Shown here: positions 22,839 through 34,640 of the stretch, piece after piece
Layout: each line of letters begins with the position of its first letter
Numbering within the stretch: position 1 is the stretch's first letter
Assembly: GCF_023856365.1 (NCBI RefSeq)
Contig: NC_064554.1
Location: 9,291,001 to 9,355,000 of the forward strand
Source: Brienomyrus brachyistius
Taxonomy: Eukaryota > Chordata > Actinopteri > Osteoglossiformes > Mormyridae
Length of the DNA stretch: 64,000 nt
Direction: 5' to 3'
Program-made: the position numbers and the translations under genes
The notes under the pieces: generated by a model
Database searches by the model: none
What the model was told of the DNA's origin: nothing
The model's input: the letters and a program-made list of their open reading frames with translations, nothing else

Positions 22839-25800
22839 ACCTCTGTCTTTCTACCCCCAAGCCATAGGGAAGCATGCTTGCTCTTCCAGTCCTTGCATTC
22901 ATCAATCTGAGTAGTTGAGAACTTTAATGTGGGCAATTCTGCTTACGTGCGTCTGTGTGTCTCAAATTGACCTCCCACACTGCCAGGGGGCGCTGTGTGA
23001 AAAGTAAAGAGACACAGCGTGACTGTGAACTTCTGCCATTCAGCCACAGATTAAGCTGCTCCGCATGGATGCCGGAAGTGAAGATATTTGAGTAATATCG
23101 TATTGGTGCGACCGCAATATGAGATGTAACGGTTCGCAGAACAAATTCAAATGAACTTGGCTGAATTTCTATCCCTGAAGCTTATTTGTTAAAGGTCCGT
23201 CACAAATACTTTCTGTGCGTGACTGTCTATGACTTTATCCCCTTGTGAATATCAAAGATATTTAAAGGTGCACAGCAAATGCAGGTGAATACACTGGTAA
23301 CAGCCAGTACATACACTGGTAAAAAGTTCCACAGCCGCTCACCCATGGCCAACAAAATTGCTGCATGGCTCTGATGTTTAGACATGAAAATTATAAATCG
23401 CCTCACGCCTGATTTCCTCTTGTCCTTTACAAAAAGTGCGCTGCCCCAGTTTCTGAGAGAAACCTTTGGGACCTCGAACCCGTGTCCGTGCCGTGGGCTC
23501 CCTGTCTTGTTCAACAGGTCAGCTTGACCATGTTATTTCAGACTTCCTCCTGGAGGGCCCGTTAAGGGTGCAGGAGTATGTAAGCATAAAAAATGTACTT
23601 CCTATTGGAGCCCTTGTTAATTTCTGTGGCTGCTCTCTGAATGTTAGCCGCATAACAATGAGTATTTTTGACGTTGAGTTGTATTTCGGAGAAGCTGTTA
23701 TTTTTAAGTATGTGGTCTATTTCCTTTAGGCTTGGGGGGTGGCAGTGGGACACGACCTGTTTGGTGAGAGCCTTGCAGCAGGACTGCCTGTACTGCCACC
23801 TTGCCTCAGTTTCACTTGTTACAAACTGATAGTTGGCTTATGGACCATATGTGCTCTGGATGAGGTCTTCAGGACGGTGATCTACTTAACACTGAACTTC
23901 TAGGTACTATGAACGAACTAATATTCTTGCACTGTTGATGTTACTTTGCAAATCACAGCCACCTTGCTATGAGTGTCATTCTGTGTCCAGAGCATTTCTT
24001 CGCAGGGTTATGAGAAATGTTTCTAGATGGAACCTTCTGTTCCGGGGCTTTGCCTATTTAAAGGGCCTTGTAATATCTCCCTGTCTTTCCTCTTTTATCT
24101 GCAACTCCCTCCTTTCTCTTCAGTGCCTTGCTGATAGGTTTCCACATGACACCTCCCAGAATTAGATCTGACCTTCTCCGTATTCCGTATTGCGGAGTCT
24201 TATGCCTCAAATTTTCACCCCAGTGTTTGACTTCTGTTGATCTGGTCACTGAAGATGGCAGGTTTACGTACCTGGAGCTACACAGAACTCTCCTGTGATG
24301 TGGGATTTTGGGGGCGGAGCAAGGATCCTATGACAATTGAAGTCAATGATAATGCTGAGGTGTTTTTTTTTTTTTTTTTCTTCCCTCAGTACCTTATTTG
24401 GAGCAAGTCAGTCCTGGGTCCTACACAGCTTTGCACCAAAGCTTAATGCGCAACCTGTAGTGTGAAACCAATGTGAAAATGAACATCAGTCAGTCTTTTT
24501 TTTTTTTAACCCATCTGTGAAGATAGCTGTATGCAGACGCCTCCAGTATAATCTTAATATACAGCAAAAACCGAATAACACTGTTCTTTATGCTACAACT
24601 GCAAAGTGATGTCTATGATGGCTGCCGGTATATTAAACACTGAATTTAAGTTATTTGAAATTATGTTCTGTACTGTACTGTTGGACACGGCATTGCAAAT
24701 GTAGTTTAAATTTGATTCAATTACAGTTTGATTTGTATGAGTTGATTTGCAGTGTTATTTTTCTCACTATTCATATTGCAGCATTATTGAAGGTTTCAGC
24801 TGAATGTCATTGTTTGTATTTGCTGTGTTGGGGAATGGTTACTTTCATCATGTTTCTATCTTTTAATACAACATAAATATGAATTAAGACGCAACACGGC
24901 TGATAAAAGCTTGAATGACTTTCTTCATTTGGTGTGTTTTTCCATTTCAGTTTTTTTATTTAGTTTTTTAATTAGTTAAATAGGTAATATAGATATTAGA
25001 ATTAAACTGATGAACTTATACATACAGCAGCAAGAACAAAGAGCACAAACATCGTAGTGCAAGACAGACAAGGTGCAAAAACAGGACACAGTGCAATCTA
25101 ATTAAAAAGTGCGTTTAAAAAAACTGAAAAGCAGAATATTATAGAATATCAAGGAAATTAACATTAGGGGTGGTGGGATGGCATATGTGTAATTTAAAAA
25201 AAACACCTCTTTATTTTATAGCTGGGATAGGGAGTGGAAATACAAGCATGTTTCAAACTGTGAACCATTTGGCTGCGAGTAAACATGATAACCACACCCT
25301 ATGGAAACCGAAGTTTGGTACTTTGAAATACCTACTACTGCTTCGAAGGACCTCCAGTGGATGGGGTATTTACTTAAAGCCCCTCCCCACATCTCTGCTT
25401 ATAGACCTGTTTTCATTTTGCAGTGGTCGGCTTCCAAAAAACCCCTAAATGGTGTGAAATGCTAGCTTGTGGCACGTGGCCAGTGTCCATGGAGGTGTGC
25501 CGAGATGGTGTTTGTTAGTGCGAGTGAATGTTTCTCTTTGTGGCTTATCAAGCTGCTGGTTACTAAGGATCTGTCATAGAGGACACCATACCTGGTAAAA
25601 CATATGGCCTGTTTCATTGGTAGCTGATCTGTCACGCACGATCATACGCAGCAGTACTGCGGTTAATGGGGAATAAGGTTCATTGGCTACGAGCGTATCT
25701 CCCGGCTTTTTGAGAACACTGTAGATAGTCCGAGCAGTATAGTCGTGCCTTTTTGATGGATTGTTGATTTTGTATAATACGATTAGGTCAGCTTTCATCT

Positions 25801-28800
25801 TTTGTTTATTCGTTGTAATATATCGCAAATGCGCGTAACCCGTTCGTCCATCCATTTCCTGTTGCCTTTTCTGATATTCTGGGTTGGGGGGGGGGGGGTG
25901 GGGGCATCTGAAACCTATCCTGGAGGCACTGGGCACAGGAAATGTGCCAGGACGGGGTCCCAACTCATTGGCGCCCACCTAACCCTTAAAAAGCAAAAAT
26001 AAATAAATGAAGAAATTCATTGAATTCCAGCAGCTCAGTTTTGTTCCACTAAAAATGATGGCGTCCTTTAAGGGAAGCTTTAAATAATTGGCCAAGCATG
26101 TGGGTAAAGATGGCATTTGTGCTGATGATACATGTTTTACTTTGTGCTGCGTAGTAATACTAATGCAAGACCCAATGGTGGCTTTGGGTCCCGCGAATAA
26201 TGTGTGTTTGGAATGGGGTAGGTGGTCCGGTGTCACTACACAGGGCAGCTGACAGTAAAACGATGCTCTACCCGTTGTGTATGGAGTGGGAATAATGCAA
26301 GCTAAGGCAGAGGCTGATGTCTGTCCCCATTCAAGCTACCAGCATTCGGTTGTATACTATAAATCGGTGACCGATCAATAGCTAAGGCACTCTGGCACTA
26401 GAAAGGTGGAGGTTGCGAGTTCCTGTTTACCAGAAACTGTTTTTGTTTGCATGTTCTAAAAATAAGACTAGATTGTGCTGTCTACGTGGTTCCTCGAAGA
26501 TGAAAGTTGCAGTAATGTCTTCCTCCAGTTTCATAAATAGGTTTTAGTTGTGATGTCACTTGGTGTACAAGCCCCTGTCTCCTGAGTATTTTCATAGGTC
26601 CTTCTTTTGATAGCCAGATATTCCAGAGTTAGATAGCCAGTGATTATGACGGCCAGTGAAGTCTGGTTTAATTTTATCCAGAGGGGATGCCAGCATCTTT
26701 TTAAACTTCATAATAAACTGTATGGTCATGTGATTACATCATCCTGAGTCGTGGGACCAAGGTCTAGAATACAACAGAGGGGGAGTCTGCATCCTCCAAG
26801 CAAAACCAGCCAGGATCCCTCATATTTGGTTGTATGCTTAAGTCTGTCAAGCACTTGGGAGAACCAGGGAAGGGAAGGTGGCCAAATTTGGATGCCTGTC
26901 AGCTCATTATAGCCTTTGCATCAAGGTTCTTAATATTTCAAGATTGGGGGTAGGCTGTCGGGTATATTTTGTATTCCAGCCAAAAATTGTCCAGTCAACA
27001 CTCTCCGAAATGGCAACGGTATGTTTGAATTCATTTTATTTATCTGCATATATACATTTTGTTCATTAAGATTCGTCTGTTTTTTTATCTGTATATTTAT
27101 TCATGTCTGTACATTTTATTTGAACATTTATATTTTATCCGCCCAATTTTCCACGCCTGTGTGTTTTTCCTGTGAGAGCCGCAGTAGCATCCTGATGTCC
27201 ATCTGGAATCAATGAAATCCCACCTCACAGTTCCATCAGGTGGAACTAAAAGTCAGTACACCTTAGCCGGCTGAATTGTTTTTATATTTTACAGGTTATA
27301 GGTAAAGTATCCAACCTACACAGTGATCAGTTGTCGTTTCAGGTAGTCTTTGCATGTTATGTTTAACCAGATATAAAGGAGAGTCACCTGGGTTCGACGA
27401 CTAGATTTACATACTTCTAAGGATAGATGTGTGGTTTGTCCATGGGCGTCGTTAGGTCCGATCACTCAGGGCTATAACCCCAAGCATTTTAGCCCCGATG
27501 GCAATTTTCCTTACTTCAAAAAAAAGGTCAAGCCTCAGGTAAACTTAACCAAGTCCCTGAACTTTTCGATAACTAGAAACTTCCCTGACTTAGTCAATAC
27601 AGTTTCTGCTAATCACTGTGTACTGTGGAAGCGGGCAGCTGGTATTGAATGGTTTTGATCAATGAAGTACCATCCTAAAATATGTCCAGTAATTTTCTGC
27701 TGTGAGATTCCCTGCTGCCCCACTCAGTGGCATCGGTGCCTGGGGCAAAGTGCCAGGTGTGGCCCCCTGGCAACAGTGGTTGATCCCTCACACATTCCTC
27801 ACTCAATGCAAAGTGGGCCACTTCTCTGGATAGGGCTGTCACCTTGGCCACTCGGATTGGGTTACAGGGCACCTTCAGAGTGAGCTGTGCCAGGTGTCTG
27901 GCCTGATGCTCCATGGCAGTTGGCAGCTGGATCTACAGTGAAAGTGAGCGAGCGAGTGAGCTTGCGATGGCTATGTACCCTCTTACTGGCTGGCATCTGC
28001 TGTTCAGACAAGCCAGGTGGTCGGAGGGACCTCTGTTCTGCGGGAAAGATAATTCATAGTTTGTGATAATGATTGTAAATGATGTAAGGGAAGTGAATCT
28101 TCCTTAAATGAAAGGAGATTCCTCAGTATTTCAGTGCATGAATGCTCTTCTTTGTTTGAATATCCCTCACCGTTGGTGGAGGTGGATGGCTGCCTCTCCG
28201 GGTCTCTCACTGAACGATCAGGGCATTTCACTGGTTCTTCTTCAATCAGTCTTTGGTCACCCTCACTCATCAGCCTCCACTACACCTGGGCCCATTCCTG
28301 CACTCACACCTGGGCCTTCATCTGCGTTCCCTGCCTTCAACACACCCTTGCTGGAGTTATGAACTGCACAGACTGCAACAAGAGGCAACAAAGACTGTAA
28401 GTAGAGATTTGTGAGATGGGCCATGCATAGTCGAGTGTGTGAGCGGGCCCTCTCGCTCACATGAAGGTGCACCCTGGGCCTGTGTAAATTTACCCTGGCT
28501 GGGGTTACACAATGCCTGCACTGGATCACAAATGGGACCCATAGGAGCCAGGCCAAAGGGTGTAGTATCAGTCCCATCTGAGATGACCCCCCTGAGCCTC
28601 AGAGGAGCCTGGAACTGTCACTGGGAAATGGATGTTGGAGGAGCTTCACCATCAGCATGCATGCTAGCCCTGACCTTCATTCATATCCTGCCTGGCGCTC
28701 TGTAACATTCTTTGCAGCAGCTATCGAATAATGCCTTTCTGGATGGGTCATACTCTATTAAACCATTACTGTTATGTGTTATTTGATAGATGTCTGACAA

Positions 28801-29320
28801 TGCTGTGTGCATGCTAAATTATTGTGAACGACTTATTATCAAATTATTGAATTAAGAATTTGTGTTTTAAACCTGAGTGACATGTTAGATAATGAAAATT
28901 GAGGGGCAAGCTGTAAAATGCAGTATAGATGGCATAAGTATTTACTTGGGAATATCTTATATTGTACTGTATAGTTATTGCTTGGGGAGGTTGTTTTTAT
29001 TAAAAATTTACACATTTACCTGTGGTTGTCTAACCTCATGACTGGTGGGGGAAGGATTTACAGAAGATTTATGTGATCATACAATAACTCCTTAAGTATG
29101 ATTGCTGTCGCTGGATTTTTATGTGAGCACTTTGCATGGTGCACTGCTCAGATTCTTGTGGTTACGTCCTGTCACAGGTTTCTGTCTGACAGAATACGAT
29201 CAAATGTCTTTATGTCTTCGACATTGGGACCCCCTTTCCGTGTTTAAAACCCCCTGCCGAGTGAGTACAGACCATAAACCGCTGAGTACCTACAACAATT
29301 TTTTCATCAAATTAATTTTT
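22839..29320. other. Intergenic region, no gene recognised
   Basis: Only short ORFs without familiar domains. A repeat remnant with a 13-G run lies at 25840-25975. I see no conserved exon pattern or RNA gene. Confidence 0.45.
25840..25975 (-). repeat. Decayed SINE-like repeat end with poly-G
   Basis: The motifs GTCCATCCATTTCCTG, TGAAACCTATCCTGGAGGCA and GGAAATGTGCCAGGACGGGG correspond to the 3' part of the repeat family seen at 61596-62008, with a run of 13 G at 25886-25898. Confidence 0.55.
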
Positions 29321-29622
29321 CTCATTACTAGGGATGTAATGATACACTCAACTCACGATTCACGATTTTGAATTCACGATACGATTTTCTGACGATTTTT
29401 AACAATGAACTGCAGATAAATTTATTCAAAAATATTCCTTTATCTTTCTAAACTGTGCAAAACGTGTCCTCTTCTTAATAAAGAACGGAGGCGGTCGCAC
29501 TTCTTACCCTCTCCCTCCCCTTATCTTCCCTGCTTCGCTCCTCTCGTCTCGTCTAGTCTACTGTCTTATACTGTGTCTGTGAAGAGACTCTCTCAGCCCT
29601 GCTCTCCAAACCACGAAAAATT

Positions 29623-30042
29623 ATGGATTTGATCAGCTGGTCTCTCAACGCCTCGACGAGAAGCCTAGGGTCGGGGGAACCTGACTGTCCTGCAGGAACG
29701 TACGCAGCTGGCTACACGATGGACGGATGGGAGCGGTGGAGGGTCGTGTGCCTGGCAGCTCTTTCCGTGGAGGACATTGAAGACATCTACCTATTCGGAA
29801 CCATGATTACAGGTATTATGCTGATTGGCTTAGGCATTGCCCTGGTTTATCAAAGATTGAAGAAGACGGTGACAGCCTCTCAAAGCCCCACTAGGCTGGC
29901 CGGAATGATTGATGGAGTGGGCAGAGCTGTTAGCACTCAGACTGTGCAGACTGTGCAAATGGATCGCAAACTGGATAACATCATGGAGAAGCTAACAGCT
30001 TTGCAAAAATTATTGGATGGCGGAGATCAGCGTGGACATTAG
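29623..30042 (+). CDS. Unrecognised 139-aa single-pass membrane protein encoded in a mobile element
   Basis: I do not recognise the family. The ORF is intact with a good start context (AAAAATTATGG). Visible parts: an N-terminal segment with an N-glycosylation sequon at Asn9 and two cysteines (Cys22, Cys43); aromatic motif DGWERWRVV (34-42); acidic VEDIEDI (49-55); one strongly hydrophobic helix at about 56-76 (YLFGTMITGIMLIGLGIALVY) followed by basic QRLKK; then SQSPTRLAGMIDGVGRAV and a heptad-like C-terminal coil (about 111-132). No signal peptide is evident, so it may be a type III or reverse-anchored protein. Its position inside a hAT element suggests a multicopy passenger gene or a retroposed host gene. 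Function unknown. Confidence 0.6.
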   Translation: MDLISWSLNASTRSLGSGEPDCPAGTYAAGYTMDGWERWRVVCLAALSVEDIEDIYLFGTMITGIMLIGLGIALVYQRLKKTVTASQSPTRLAGMIDGVGRAVSTQTVQTVQMDRKLDNIMEKLTALQKLLDGGDQRGH

Positions 30043-30066
30043 AGGAGCTGGAAATTTCAGCTCCTC
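30042..30066 (+). promoter_or_regulatory. Strong hairpin at the stop codon of the 139-aa ORF
   Basis: GAGGAGCTG (30042-30050) pairs with CAGCTCCTC (30058-30066), and the intervening GAAATTT can extend the stem with one wobble pair, giving a nearly perfect 25-nt palindrome. Its first base is the last base of the TAG stop. The role is unknown; an RNA 3' structure is possible. Confidence 0.6.
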
Positions 30067-31053
30067 GCATGGAAACCCAAACAACCCTATCCTATCAGGT
30101 TTTGGCTCCCCCAATCAGCACTGGCCTTGGCCAAGGCCGCTGTTGAACTAACAACTCCCCCAGAAGAACAAGGCAGTGAGACTCTCTTGCATTCCTCTCC
30201 CCCAATCCCAAGGACTTACCCTCCCCCCATCCCACGCCTCCGCCGCTTCATACCCCCAGCGTGAACAGGCGGGTCTGTGACCAGCGCCTCTATGGCAGCA
30301 GGACCGGATGGCTGTCTGTCTCTGCTGGGTCACCTCCACACCCCCTTTCCGCTACCCGTTGCAAGTCGTGTCATTTTTATGTAAGGTGTAGTGCCCATGT
30401 GCTTATGTTGCTGAGGTGTTTTTTTCGGTTCCCACAATGTACTCCCTACTGGAGTGCAATCTGGGGGGTGTTTTTTTATTCTCCTCCTCTCCCACCATGT
30501 TATCCTGTTTCTATTCTTCTCACTTCCCCTGTCTCCCGACCGGTCTTCCCCCTACTGTGATGTCTGTGTATATGTAAGGTCGGTTGATGGCCTGCTCTTC
30601 ACCGGTACTTGTGACTGGTGCCATGGTATATTGCATCAGCAATAAAGGGCTTTTCCAATCCAATAGTGCAACTGAAATTGAATAAAATACTGTTTAAAAA
30701 AATCCCAAATCAAAATAAATTTTAAAAATGGCCTTGTCTGCGCTTTTCTCGCCATTTTCGTTTGTGATTACTGGAAAAATAAAATGCTGCCACACCGCCG
30801 ATTTAAGATTGGGGGGTGTGTCCTCAATTTCAGATTCGCCATCTCTTGTTCTGTCAGAACCAAAAACGTGCGACATCGACGAGAATACAAAATGTAATAT
30901 TACAAGAAGTATTTCCGTTAAGTACCGTGAAGTACCCCTAAAGTAGTGATTCATTTTCAATGATTCAGTGATTCATCAAATGTTTTAAATTGTCATTCAT
31001 TTACATGGATTTTTAACCGATTTGCGATTCATCGTTACATGTCTACTCATTAC

Positions 31054-34000
31054 AGGTTATGTACAATATTTTTTATTGTAAATTGTGTGACAGCCTATGT
31101 TTTTCATTGTTCCTTCGTCCTTTGAGGGGTATAATAAAATCATTTTCTTTCCTCTGTTATCCCTTGATAGACAATGTTTTTTCATTAATATATTGTTTTT
31201 TGAGAATTAGGCTAAAGTGTCAGAATTCCTTTCATTCAAGAGAGTACAGTACTGTCCAGTACTTTCTAATGCACAGTATTTTATTATTACTGTATTTAAT
31301 ATTGGCAATGTTTTACTTTTCACAGTATATCACATAAACTTCACCATAAATATGTACACGAAAACCACATTACATGTGGGGTCCATGGATGGTTCACTGT
31401 TAAGCAAAATACAGTTACAACCATACCAATACAAGCATATAGTGCAAAATATATTACAAACTGGATTAAAGAGATAAGAATATATGTCCCTTAACGGTTT
31501 TCATTTCCGCAACATTCGACGTGTTTCAACGTGTGTTATTTAGAAGATATATGCCCATATATGGTTGATTGAATGTGTTACTTTGTTTAAATTAATCTTG
31601 CCATGCAGGCGCATTCACATTTAGAACACGTGCGATATATCAATGTTCACTTTGTATGGCTCTGCTTTCGTGCGCTTTAAATCTTAAGTTTAATGTGGGT
31701 CTGGTGGCACATCAGTGGCTACAGGGATCATAAGTGGCCTGGTAATGGGTCATGGGATGACAGGGCCATCCTTCCAGGGTGTATTTGAGAGGAAACGCCC
31801 CTGATGGTGAATTTCGGTACTGTCTCCAGCATGTTTCATTTGTAAATGTCAGCAGCCAAACCCCCTGCAGGTCAGACTCGGTATTCCATCTGAAGATATA
31901 CAGGTACCTCGATGCCCTGGCTAAAATTGCCCACTGTGACCCTTTTAAATGTGATGTCATAATCATCCCTTAAATCTAATTGGTGGATTCTCTCCTGCTC
32001 CGTAACCTCCTTATCTACTGTGTGGTGGGCATATTGGTGCAGAATGGTTTCACAGTGGTGGCTGAAGTGGCTCTTCATTGGTTCTGTAAAGCGCTTTGGA
32101 TGCCTTGAGAAATCCTCCTGGCAGGGAAGGCAAAACAAAAGGAAACGTAACTGCAATAGCTGTTAGCAAATATGTATGGAATACTTATGCATTAGCATAA
32201 AGCACCTTGAAATCTCATGCATTTGTTTCCATAGAAATATCTGAAGTAGCTATGTATAGGTCAACTTGATATGCAGTCAGAAAGACTGTCATAGAAGGTC
32301 TGTTCTGTTTTTCTGGTGTGAATAAAAAAATAAGAGGAACATGCTAAATGGCTATAGCACTAGCACTTGAGTAAAGCTCCGAGTTGTTTGCAGTGTGAGC
32401 TTTCTCTCGCTGTGCCGATTCCAAGCACAGGCAGGGTCAGTGTGTCTTTAAGGATATGAGTAGGCTGTGGATGGGGAGCAGGACCACTGGCATGGGGTGG
32501 CATTTTCCATTGGCACCCTCCCGCCCCAAGCCATCTGGTCGGGTTCAATCCACCTGGTGTCCTCAGTGTAACTCAAGACTGAGCCATGGGTCGGCTTCAA
32601 ACAGCGGGCTCTGAAAGTTCCGAAACTCAGGGATACCCCAACCTTTTCAGAGAACAAAGCAAAGATGTGATTATTCTGGTTCTCATTTGTCATCTTCCTT
32701 CCCGTTCTGGCAGGTTCACCAAATGGACAAGGGCCCCTGGTGGCCGCTGGACCTTAAGCAGCTGCTTAGTTTGCTTGTACCTTCTGCCAGTCCTATAGAC
32801 ATGTCAGTAAAACCAAGCAGCACTACAAAAACACTATTCACAGCTGGGTGGCACTGTTGTTGTTGTAGGGATCCTATGCTGGGGCTTTTATTATTATTTT
32901 ACCATGATGTTTACCTCATGTTCCTACACCGCCTGTAAAGCTTGTCTCACCATCATCTGCGTGACGGAGCAGAAGGCACTCTCTCCATAGTCTCCATTGC
33001 CACTGACCTCAAGATGGCTGCACAAGGGGCTATCCCATGTCAGCCGGTAAATATATGACCGGGAGGAATATTTCATCAAGCTATATGGAGGATTATAGTG
33101 GCTGTTTGAGCCCTGTTAGTCAACTGGAGGGAAATGTAATCAGTAACAGGACCTATCGAGTCCTCTCTACCAGATATTTGCTGCATGTGTTGTTTACATG
33201 TAAATTTGGAGAATTTAGGCTATTAAAGAATGGGAGTGACAGAGGACGAAATGGGAGTCCAGGCTTAACGAGTGCAGCAGCTGTGCAGCTCGAAGCTCAA
33301 AAATTTGTAGTGTATACATTTCATGTTTTCACTGTTATTGGCTTCAATTGGTAAGAAGTCCATAATGGGCTTCTGCAGCAGACGTGTTGTTTTAGTGGGC
33401 AGGGAATTGGATTGAAGAGGGAGTTCCCCTCCCAGAAAAAATCCTGAAAAAATGTTGAAAATCTGTCAGTAGACGCTAAGAGTGTTAAATGGTGGAATAT
33501 CTCCGTCACCCTCATGCAAAGGGGCACTGTTTTAGCTGCCAACTATCATTCTGTGTTTTGGGAAATCCCACACGAATACTAACTGTTGAGAGCATAAGCT
33601 GGTAAAATCAGCGAAACGCATCAACAAGGATAATCTGCCCTCTCTGTAGGACGTATACCTCAGACGGCACAGAGCAGCCAAAACAGCAGGGACACAACCC
33701 ACCCACACAACTGTCTCTTTACTAGGCTGAGGCTTGAAAACACTTCTGCCGACTTTCAGTGAGAACTAAGCAGGAGTTTCTACTCTCGGTCCAACAGACG
33801 TCTTAACACTAACTGACAGGTGTAATTAAACATTCACTCCCTACTCATGTACCATTCACTTTTTGTTGAATTATTTGTTGCATACATCTGGTTTTCCTTT
33901 TTCCCTTTTCTCTTATTACCCGTGTAACCATACTGTTCCTTATTTATTACATATTTATTATACAAATACTTACGATCAGCGCTCCGACCAGTCGTTATTG

Positions 34001-34236
34001 TATAATGTACGAAAACTGTGGCTGTGGAAACGGCAGCGCGGCGTCTCAGCGTCAAGCAACTATGCTAATTCTAACAAAGTTATCAAGTTGGAGTTTCCTT
34101 CAAATCTTTTCATATAATAATAAAAACGAATATGCCTGCCTGTATTTGCAGTATGCAAACCTGAGTAATATACGTTACAGCTGATTTCCTCTATTCTGTT
34201 TATTACGCCATATAGTAACATACTGTATAAACGTTG
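31054..34236. other. Intergenic region, no gene recognised
   Basis: AT-rich, with short ORFs only. At about 31960-32140 there is a known type of fish interspersed sequence (TTCTCTCCTGCTCCGTAACC to CTGTAAAGCGCTTTGGATGC). No exon pattern is supported. Confidence 0.4.
31960..32140. repeat. Interspersed repeat with TGTAAAGCGCTTTGGATGCC motif
   Basis: The motif order CTCCTGCTCCGTAACCT, TGGTGCAGAATGG and GTAAAGCGCTTTGGATGCCT is one I recognise as recurrent in fish genomes. The class is unclear. Confidence 0.45.
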
Positions 34237-34547
34237 ATAAACAGGGATGTTTGTACGTAACTGGTACGCAAGTACGCATTCACTTTTAAAATCGACTTAT
34301 AACTTTTAAAATTCACGTTATAACAACGCAAATTCGCAAGTATTTTATGTGCACTTGCGCTGATATGACAATAAATAGCCGTGCATTTTAACCTTTATAA
34401 AGCAAAAGTACGAATAGCATATAAAGCACGATAATTTCTTGTCAAATGTACATAAAATAAATACGCATCTGCGCTGTTACAACGCCGCACGTATCGCTTT
34501 AAAGGTTACAGCGTACTTGCGTACCAGTTATGTGCGTCTCTGTTTAT
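34237..34547. mobile_element. Small palindromic-ended element (MITE)
   Basis: The left end ATAAACAGGGATG, then TAACTGGTACGCAAGTACGC, is mirrored by the right end GCGTACTTGCGTACCAGTTA, then CTCTGTTTAT. The inverted repeats are about 40 bp with a small gap. The interior (about 230 bp) contains many GCGT/ACGC motifs and no ORF. The superfamily is not determined. Confidence 0.6.
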
Positions 34548-34640
34548 AAATATACCAAAAATGTTATAAATGCTGCTAAGGCGACATTAAAACTGTATCT
34601 AAAGATAGTTGACACAAACCTATGAGGGGCCGTTTAGGAA

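Larger units (their letters stand above)
29461..30665 (+). mobile_element. GC-richer insert inside the hAT element, transcript-like
   Basis: The insert is flanked by GTGCAA direct repeats (29455-29460 and 30666-30671), possibly a target duplication. It has a long pyrimidine-rich leader (29500-29570), an ORF (29623-30042), a hairpin at the stop codon, and an end with AATAAA followed by GGGCTTTTCCAATCC, as in a polyadenylated transcript but without a poly(A) tail. The boundaries are inferred from composition and the 6-bp repeat. Confidence 0.45.
29329..31045. mobile_element. hAT-type element carrying an inserted small-protein gene
   Basis: The terminus TAGGGATGTAATGATACACT (29329) and its inverted relative CGTTACATGTCTA (to 31045) are flanked by perfect 8-bp duplications CTCATTAC (29321-29328 and 31046-31053). 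The outer arms are AT-rich like other non-autonomous fish hAT elements. The middle (about 29461-30665) has quite different composition and carries an intact 139-codon ORF on the + strand. No hAT transposase is present. Confidence 0.85.

Noticed and set aside
25574..25978. 134-codon minus-strand ORF
   Set aside because: Part of it is the poly-G repeat remnant; no domain is visible.
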